Of a stretch of DNA of 64,000 nucleotides, positions 58,938 to 64,000 are shown one piece after another. This stretch comes from Mesorhizobium sp. B2-1-8. Lineage in GTDB: Bacteria > Pseudomonadota > Alphaproteobacteria > Rhizobiales > Rhizobiaceae. Where the stretch lies: NCBI RefSeq assembly GCF_006442545.2, contig NZ_CP083952.1:5681501-5745500 (forward strand), in the 5' to 3' direction. Each line of letters starts with the position of its first letter. Position 1 is the first letter of the stretch. The notes beneath the pieces are model-generated. The model worked only from the letters and a program-made list of their open reading frames with translations, did no database searches and was not told where the DNA came from. The position numbers were made by a program, and so were the translations under genes.

Positions 58938-60086
58938 ATGGACCGAAATCCTTTTTCCGAAGCAGAAATCGCCGGCCGCCTGTCGAAAGTTCGCACGGCG
59001 CTGGCCGGGCGCGGGCTCGACGCCGCCGTCTTTGCCTCGCCGGAAAATGTCTTCTATCTCACCGGGCTCGACCATTGGGGGTATTTCGCGCCGCACCTCC
59101 TGATCGTCCCACTCGGCCATCAGCCGGTTCTGGTCACCCGGTCGATGGAAAAAGTGACGATCGAAAACCAGGTGAAGGCGGCGGAATTCCGCGGCCATTC
59201 CGACAGCGAGACGGCGGCCGATCTCGCCGCGCGAGTAATTTCCGAGCTTGGCCTGACCGGCAAGCGGATCGGCCTCGAACATTGGACCTCGGGGCTGAGC
59301 CATGGCCTCGCCTTGAAACTCGAGGCGCAGGCCAATGCCAAGTGGAGCGACGTTTCCGGGCTAGTCGACAGGATGCGGCTTGTGAAGAGTGCCGAGGAAC
59401 AGGTGCTGATGCGTCGCGCCGCCAAGGTCACGGACGCCGCGGCAGGTGCCGCGATCGCGGCGATTTCCGACGGTGCCGCCGAGCAGGAGGTCGCCGCCCA
59501 ATGTGTGGCGGCGATGATCCGCGCCGGCGGCCATGTGCCCGGCTTCGGCCCGTTCATCCGTCCCGCCGCCAGGCTTGGCGAAGAGCATACGACCTGGGGC
59601 GACGGACTCTATCGCGCCGGCGAGCCCGTATTCGTCGAACTCTCCGGCTGCATCTCGCGCTATCACGCGCCACTCGGCCGGCTGGTCCGTATCGGCAGCA
59701 TCAAGGACGAAGACGCGGCGATGGCCGAGGTCACAGCCAAGGCATTCGACGCCGTCGTCAAGTCGCTCGAGCCCGGTGTGAGGGCGCGCGACGTCTATGC
59801 TGCCTGGCAGGGCGTCGCCGATGAGGCCGGTCTTTCGCACTATCGCCGCCATCATTGCGGCTATCTGGTCGGCATCGGCCAGCCACCATCCTGGACCGGC
59901 GGCAATTCTGTGACCGGCCTGAGGCACGATTCCGATCTCGAGATCGAAACGGGAATGAGTTTCCATATCCTATCCTGGTTGATGGGCACCGGCCGCGGCG
60001 ACCATTTCATCTCAAACACCGTGCTGCTGACCGATGCGGGCGCCGAAGTGCTGACGCGCACCCCGGCTGGCTCAATCGTTCGCTAG
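58938..60086 (+). CDS. M24 creatinase-like hydrolase, second
   Basis: A 382-residue pita-bread-fold protein, distantly related to its neighbour. The N-terminal creatinase-type domain has NVFYLTGLDHWGYFAPHLL, and the catalytic domain has EHTTWGDGLYRAGEPVFVEL and SRYHAPLGRLVRIG, where again the metal aspartates are absent. RRHHCGYLVGIGQPPSWTGG keeps a histidine in the usual place. AAGGATA precedes the ATG at 58938. It probably acts on the product of the first enzyme or on a related solute. Creatine-like or N-methylated amidines are possible, since sarcosine oxidase follows. Confidence 0.84.
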   Translation: MDRNPFSEAEIAGRLSKVRTALAGRGLDAAVFASPENVFYLTGLDHWGYFAPHLLIVPLGHQPVLVTRSMEKVTIENQVKAAEFRGHSDSETAADLAARVISELGLTGKRIGLEHWTSGLSHGLALKLEAQANAKWSDVSGLVDRMRLVKSAEEQVLMRRAAKVTDAAAGAAIAAISDGAAEQEVAAQCVAAMIRAGGHVPGFGPFIRPAARLGEEHTTWGDGLYRAGEPVFVELSGCISRYHAPLGRLVRIGSIKDEDAAMAEVTAKAFDAVVKSLEPGVRARDVYAAWQGVADEAGLSHYRRHHCGYLVGIGQPPSWTGGNSVTGLRHDSDLEIETGMSFHILSWLMGTGRGDHFISNTVLLTDAGAEVLTRTPAGSIVR

Positions 60087-60095
60087 ACCCTCAGC

Positions 60096-61352
60096 ATGGC
60101 ACGCTATTCGGCGTTCTCGATTTTTCGCAACGGCTTGTCCGGCCACAAGAACTGGCAGCGCGCGTGGCGCGCTGCGGAGCCGAAGCCGGCTTATGACGTG
60201 ATCATTGTCGGCGGTGGCGGACATGGGCTGGCCACGGCCTTCTATCTCGCCGAGAACCACGGCATCCGCAATGTCGCCGTGCTGGAGAAGGGCTATGTCG
60301 GCGGCGGCAATGTCGGTCGCAACACCACGGTGATCCGCTCCAATTATCTGCTCGACGGCAACACCCAGTTCTACGAATTCTCGGTCAAGCTGTGGGAAGG
60401 CTTGTCGCAGGCGCTGAATTTCAACGTCATGTTTTCGCAACGCGGCCAGATCGTCACCGCCCATTCGGCGGATCAACTCGACGCTTTCAGCCATCGTGCC
60501 AACGTCATGCGGCTGAACGGCATCGATGCCGACATACTCGACCGCGACGCGGTGCGACGGCTGGTTCCCTATCTGGATTTCTCCGAAACGGCGCGATTTC
60601 CGATATATGGCGCGATCCTCCAGGGCCGTGCCGGCACCGCCCGCCACGATGCCGTTGCCTGGGGCTATGCGCGTGCCGCTGACGGCCATGGCGTCGACAT
60701 CATCCAGAATTGCGAGGTGACCGGTTTCGTTCGTGACGGCGAAAGGATCGGCGGCGTCGAAACGAGCAAGGGCCGGATCGGCGCCGGCAAAATCGGCCTC
60801 GCGGTTGCCGGCCATACCTCCGTGCTCGGACAGAAGGCAGGCCTGGAACTGCCGATCGAAAGCCATGTGCTGCAAGCATTCGTCACCGAGCCCCTGAAGC
60901 CGCTGGTCGACCATGTCGTCGCCTATGGCGCCGATCATTTCTATGTCAGTCAGTCCGACAAGGGTGGGCTTGTCTTCGGCGGCAATCTCGACGGTTACAA
61001 TTCCTACGCCCAGCGCGGCAATCTCGGCGTCGTGCGCGAAGTGGCGGAGGCCGCGATCGCACTGATGCCGTGCATCTCGCGCGTCCGGCTGCTGCGCCAT
61101 TGGGGCGGCGTCATGGACATGACGCCCGACGCCAGCCCGATCATCTGCCCGACGCCGATCGACGGACTCTATCTCAATGGTGGCTGGTGTTATGGCGGCT
61201 TCAAGGCGACGCCGGCCTCCGGCTGGTGCTTTGCGCACATGCTGGCGACCGGCAAACCGCATCCACTGATCGCCGCCTATGGGCTCGATCGTTTTCGCAC
61301 CGGCCGCACGCTCGACGAGGCCGGCGCCGGTCCCTCGGCCTGGCTGCAATAG
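60096..61352 (+). CDS. soxB: Sarcosine oxidase beta subunit
   Basis: A 418-residue flavoprotein of the heterotetrameric sarcosine oxidase beta type. The FAD loop is IIVGGGGHGLATAFYLAE near residue 30. TARHDAVAWGYARAA contains the histidine that covalently binds FMN in this family. The C-terminus has LNGGWCYGGFKATPASG. With SoxA and SoxD it oxidises sarcosine or another N-methyl amine to the demethylated amine plus formaldehyde, usually captured as methylene-tetrahydrofolate. It starts 9 bases after the second M24 gene. Confidence 0.93.
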   Translation: MARYSAFSIFRNGLSGHKNWQRAWRAAEPKPAYDVIIVGGGGHGLATAFYLAENHGIRNVAVLEKGYVGGGNVGRNTTVIRSNYLLDGNTQFYEFSVKLWEGLSQALNFNVMFSQRGQIVTAHSADQLDAFSHRANVMRLNGIDADILDRDAVRRLVPYLDFSETARFPIYGAILQGRAGTARHDAVAWGYARAADGHGVDIIQNCEVTGFVRDGERIGGVETSKGRIGAGKIGLAVAGHTSVLGQKAGLELPIESHVLQAFVTEPLKPLVDHVVAYGADHFYVSQSDKGGLVFGGNLDGYNSYAQRGNLGVVREVAEAAIALMPCISRVRLLRHWGGVMDMTPDASPIICPTPIDGLYLNGGWCYGGFKATPASGWCFAHMLATGKPHPLIAAYGLDRFRTGRTLDEAGAGPSAWLQ

Positions 61353-61366
61353 AGGGGGGCGAAACA

Positions 61367-61633
61367 ATGCTTCGCATCGAATGTCCGTGCTGTGGCCCGC
61401 GTGACCATGACGAGTTCCGCTATGGCGGCGACGCTTCCGCGGCGCGTCCGGCCCATGACGATCCCGATCCGGAAGCCTGGTATCGCCATGTCTATGTACG
61501 GAAGAACCCGGCGGGGCTGCATCGCGAATTCTGGCAGCACGTCACCGGCTGCCGACAATGGCTGGTCGTCGAGCGCGACACCAGAAATCACGCCATCGCA
61601 TCGGTCGGCTTCGCCAGGAAAATGCCCGCATGA
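61367..61633 (+). CDS. soxD: Sarcosine oxidase delta subunit
   Basis: An 88-residue subunit. CPCCG at residues 6-10 and the later WQHVTGCRQW supply the three cysteines and histidine that bind structural zinc in SoxD. It stabilises the alpha-beta complex. The ATG at 61367 follows GAGGGGGG. Its stop overlaps the soxA start by four bases (ATGA). Confidence 0.93.
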   Translation: MLRIECPCCGPRDHDEFRYGGDASAARPAHDDPDPEAWYRHVYVRKNPAGLHREFWQHVTGCRQWLVVERDTRNHAIASVGFARKMPA

Positions 61634-64000
61634 ACGAGAACCGGAAACGTTTGCCGGCCGGCGGGCGCATCGATCGCACGCAGCCGATCGACTTCAGCTT
61701 CGACGGCCGCACGCTGAACGGCTACCGAGGCGACACATTGGCATCGGCGCTGCTGGCCAACGGCGTCACACTCACAGGACGCAGTTTCAAATATCACCGG
61801 CCGCGCGGTATCTTCTCGGCCGGACCCGAAGAACCGAATGCGCTGGTCACGCTGGGTGCTGGTGGACGACGCGAACCGAACCTGCCGGCCACCACGCTCG
61901 AACTAGCGGAAGGCATGGCTGTTGAAAGCCAGAACCGCTGGCCCTCGCTCGGCTTCGACCTGCAGAGCATCAACGGGCTGTTTGCGCCGTTCCTCTCCGC
62001 CGGCTTCTACTACAAGACCTTCATGGGGCCGACGCGGCGCGCCTGGATGTTCTATGAGCATTTCATCCGCCGGGCGGCAGGACTGGGCCGAGCCGGCACC
62101 GAGCCGGACCCGGACCGTTACGAGGTGCGTCACTTATTTGCCGACGTGGCGATCGTCGGCGGCGGCGCTGCCGGCCTCTCGGCGGCGCGCGCCGCAGCAA
62201 TGGCCGGCGCAAGCGTTGCGCTGGTCGAGCAGGACTTCTTGCTCGGCGGTCAGCTTCTGTCGGAGCGTTCCGAAGACGAGGCGGCAGCCTGGCTGAAGGC
62301 GATCGAGACCGAACTGGCAGGACTGCCCAACGTCACCGTGCTGCGCAAGACGATGGCGTTCGGCACCTACGACGGCAACACCCTGGGGTTGATCGAACGA
62401 AACGATGATCCGGTCGCGGAAGGCGCTGCGCGGCAGGTGTTCACCATTCTTCGCGCGCGCTCCATCGTCTTTGCAGCCGGTGCCATCGAGCGCCCGCTGG
62501 TGTTCGCCAACAATGACCGGCCCGGTGTCATGCTGGCATCGGCCGCCCGGACCTACCTCAACCGCTTCGCCGTTCTGCCGGGGAGACGGATCCTGGTCGC
62601 TACCACCAATGACGGCGCCTATCGCGCCGCCTTCGATCTTGCCGCCGCCGGTGCGGACGTGACGGTCGCGGACCAGCGCGGCGACCCGCCCGCTGCTCTG
62701 GCCGCTGAAGCCAAGCGTTTGAACATAGCGATCCGATCCGGAACACCAATCGTCGATCTGCGTGGCGGCCATGCAGTGAAGGCAGCAAAGCTCGCCCGGC
62801 CAGGCGGCAATTCGGAAGTAGCCTGCGACATCGTCTGCGTGTCAGGCGGCTGGTCTCCGACTGTGCACCTCACCGCGCATCTCGGCGTCAAACCCGCTTA
62901 TCGCGACGACATGGACTGCTTCATCCCCGGCAGCTTTGCGGCAGGGCATTTTGGCGCCGGCTCGATAATGGGCCGCTTCTCGACCGCCGATGCCATCGAG
63001 GGCGGCCACCGCGCCGGCATCGAAGCGGCAGCCTTCTGCGGAAAATCGGCGGCGCCGGCGGCCCCGGTTAGGCTCGATCTCGGTGAAACCGCTGCCAACG
63101 CGTTCCGCGCGATCCCCTTCTCGGGACGTGGAAAGGCCTTCGTCGATTTCCAAATGGATGTGACCGCCAAGGACATCGAGCTGGCGCATCGCGAGGGCTA
63201 TGAATCGGTCGAGCACCTGAAGCGCTATACCACGCTCGGCATGGGCACCGACCAGGGCAAGACCAGCAATTTTGCCGCACTTTCGACCATGGCGGTGTTG
63301 CGCCAGGCGACCATCCCGCAAACCGGGACCACGACCTTCCGTCCGCCCTATGCGCCTGTTGCCATCGGCGCTCTCGCCGGTCGCGCCGTCGGCCACCATT
63401 TCAAGCCGTTTCGCCGTACGCCGATGCATGACTGGCACCTAGCCAACGATGCCGAGATGCTCGAAGTCGGGTTGTGGATGCGTCCGTATTTCTACCGCAG
63501 CGCCGGTCGCGACGTGAACGAAGCCTATGTCGCCGAGATGCGCATCGTGCGCGAAGCCGCAGGGCTGATGGACATCTCCACCCTCGGCAAGATCGACGTG
63601 CAAGGGCCGGACGCGGCCATTTTCCTCGACCGGCTCTACGCCAACGGCTTCGCCAAGCTGCCGGTCGGCCGCGCCCGCTACGGCGTCATGCTGCGCGACG
63701 ATGGTATCGTCTTCGATGACGGCACCACCACGCGGTTGTCGGAAACCCGCTTCTTCATGACCACCTCGACCGCCAAGGCGGCCGATGTGCTGTCGCGGCT
63801 GGAATTCCTGCTCGATACCGCCTGGCCGGACCTGCGGGTCGCGGTCACCTCCGTCAGCGATGAATGGGCGGCGATGTCGGTCGCCGGACCGAGGAGCCGC
63901 GATATCCTCGCCGCTGCCTTTCCGAAGCTCGACATCTCGAACGACGCGCTGCCACAGATGGGTTTCATCGAAGCGGAGTTCGAAGGACGGGCGTTGCGCA
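61630..64000 (+). CDS. soxA: Sarcosine oxidase alpha subunit (3' end missing)
   Basis: 790 codons are visible and the frame is open at the right edge; complete SoxA is about 980-1000 residues. The N-terminal 2Fe-2S-like domain (YRGDTLASALLANGV, GRSFKYHRPRGIF) precedes an NAD-binding part with VAIVGGGAAGLSAARAAAMAG. From about residue 600 the GcvT-like tetrahydrofolate domain begins (GKIDVQGPDAAIFLDRLYANG, LRDDGIVFDDGTT). It completes the heterotetramer with SoxB and SoxD; a soxG gene probably follows outside the window. Confidence 0.94.
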   Translation, partial: MNENRKRLPAGGRIDRTQPIDFSFDGRTLNGYRGDTLASALLANGVTLTGRSFKYHRPRGIFSAGPEEPNALVTLGAGGRREPNLPATTLELAEGMAVESQNRWPSLGFDLQSINGLFAPFLSAGFYYKTFMGPTRRAWMFYEHFIRRAAGLGRAGTEPDPDRYEVRHLFADVAIVGGGAAGLSAARAAAMAGASVALVEQDFLLGGQLLSERSEDEAAAWLKAIETELAGLPNVTVLRKTMAFGTYDGNTLGLIERNDDPVAEGAARQVFTILRARSIVFAAGAIERPLVFANNDRPGVMLASAARTYLNRFAVLPGRRILVATTNDGAYRAAFDLAAAGADVTVADQRGDPPAALAAEAKRLNIAIRSGTPIVDLRGGHAVKAAKLARPGGNSEVACDIVCVSGGWSPTVHLTAHLGVKPAYRDDMDCFIPGSFAAGHFGAGSIMGRFSTADAIEGGHRAGIEAAAFCGKSAAPAAPVRLDLGETAANAFRAIPFSGRGKAFVDFQMDVTAKDIELAHREGYESVEHLKRYTTLGMGTDQGKTSNFAALSTMAVLRQATIPQTGTTTFRPPYAPVAIGALAGRAVGHHFKPFRRTPMHDWHLANDAEMLEVGLWMRPYFYRSAGRDVNEAYVAEMRIVREAAGLMDISTLGKIDVQGPDAAIFLDRLYANGFAKLPVGRARYGVMLRDDGIVFDDGTTTRLSETRFFMTTSTAKAADVLSRLEFLLDTAWPDLRVAVTSVSDEWAAMSVAGPRSRDILAAAFPKLDISNDALPQMGFIEAEFEGRALR

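Noticed and set aside
60072..61367. 431-codon antisense frame opposite soxB
   Set aside because: soxB is certain from its motifs and neighbours; the antisense product has no recognisable features.
1..64000. tRNA, rRNA, CRISPR arrays, prophage or integrase genes
   Set aside because: I scanned the gene gaps and saw no cloverleaf with a CCA end, no rRNA-like stretch, no regularly spaced repeats and no integrase. Short tRNAs could be missed by eye.

Overview
The window reads as chromosome (or a large chromid) of a high-GC alphaproteobacterium of the Hyphomicrobiales, most likely Mesorhizobium or a close Phyllobacteriaceae relative. The reasons are the split Tad/Cpa pilus locus with a CtrA-type box, the EhuABCD-type transporter, a set of small stress proteins behind GGAAC-N16-CGTT (EcfG-type) promoters, and short palindromic repeats whose core AAAACCGC(T/C)ACGCACTTT I recall as common in rhizobia. 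This genus assignment is inference from gene content, not a database match. I see no rRNA, tRNA or CRISPR.

Layout. 0-3.4 kb: end of an exporter-type ABC protein, a DHA2-like MFS pump and a small secreted protein. 3.5-10.6 kb: a minus-strand sulfonate module with a Tau/Ssu-type ABC transporter, a GntR/UTRA regulator, a zinc alcohol dehydrogenase, a HisD-like dehydrogenase resembling HpsN, and an SDR. Two copies of CATATACAA mark likely operators. 10.9-11.4 kb: an internally deleted amino-acid-oxidase-type pseudogene. 11.4-12.3 kb: S-formylglutathione hydrolase. 12.5-19.8 kb: a stress and repair island with an SDR, a HAD phosphatase fused to a P-loop ATPase, KGG-like and acidic small proteins, a frameshifted PPC-domain gene, an ATP-dependent DNA ligase, a DUF892 ferritin-like protein and a membrane methyltransferase.

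20.1-33.4 kb: the Tad pilus locus. cpaF-tadB-tadC-tadD-cpaA run leftward; the Flp pilin, cpaB, cpaC, a lipoprotein, tadG, two tadE-like genes, cpaE, an L,D-transpeptidase and a coiled-coil membrane protein run rightward. An IS630-family element (33.4-34.4 kb) follows and supplies the stop codon of the next membrane-protein gene.

34.4-53.7 kb: a surface-polysaccharide locus. It has a WecA-like initiating transferase, an epimerase, an OafA-type acyltransferase, two Wzy/ligase-like proteins, two glycosyltransferases, a PglK-like ABC flippase candidate, two related methyltransferases, a UDP-sugar dehydrogenase and an asparagine-synthetase-like amidotransferase. The last two together suggest an amidated uronic acid in the product.

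53.7-64 kb: a catabolic locus. A minus-strand operon encodes an Ehu-type (ectoine-class) ABC transporter and an FCD-type GntR regulator. The divergent plus-strand operon encodes two creatinase/ectoine-hydrolase-like M24 proteins that lack the usual metal aspartates, then the beta, delta and (truncated) alpha subunits of a heterotetrameric sarcosine oxidase. This mix of ectoine-type uptake and hydrolysis with N-demethylation is the part of the window least explained by known pathways.
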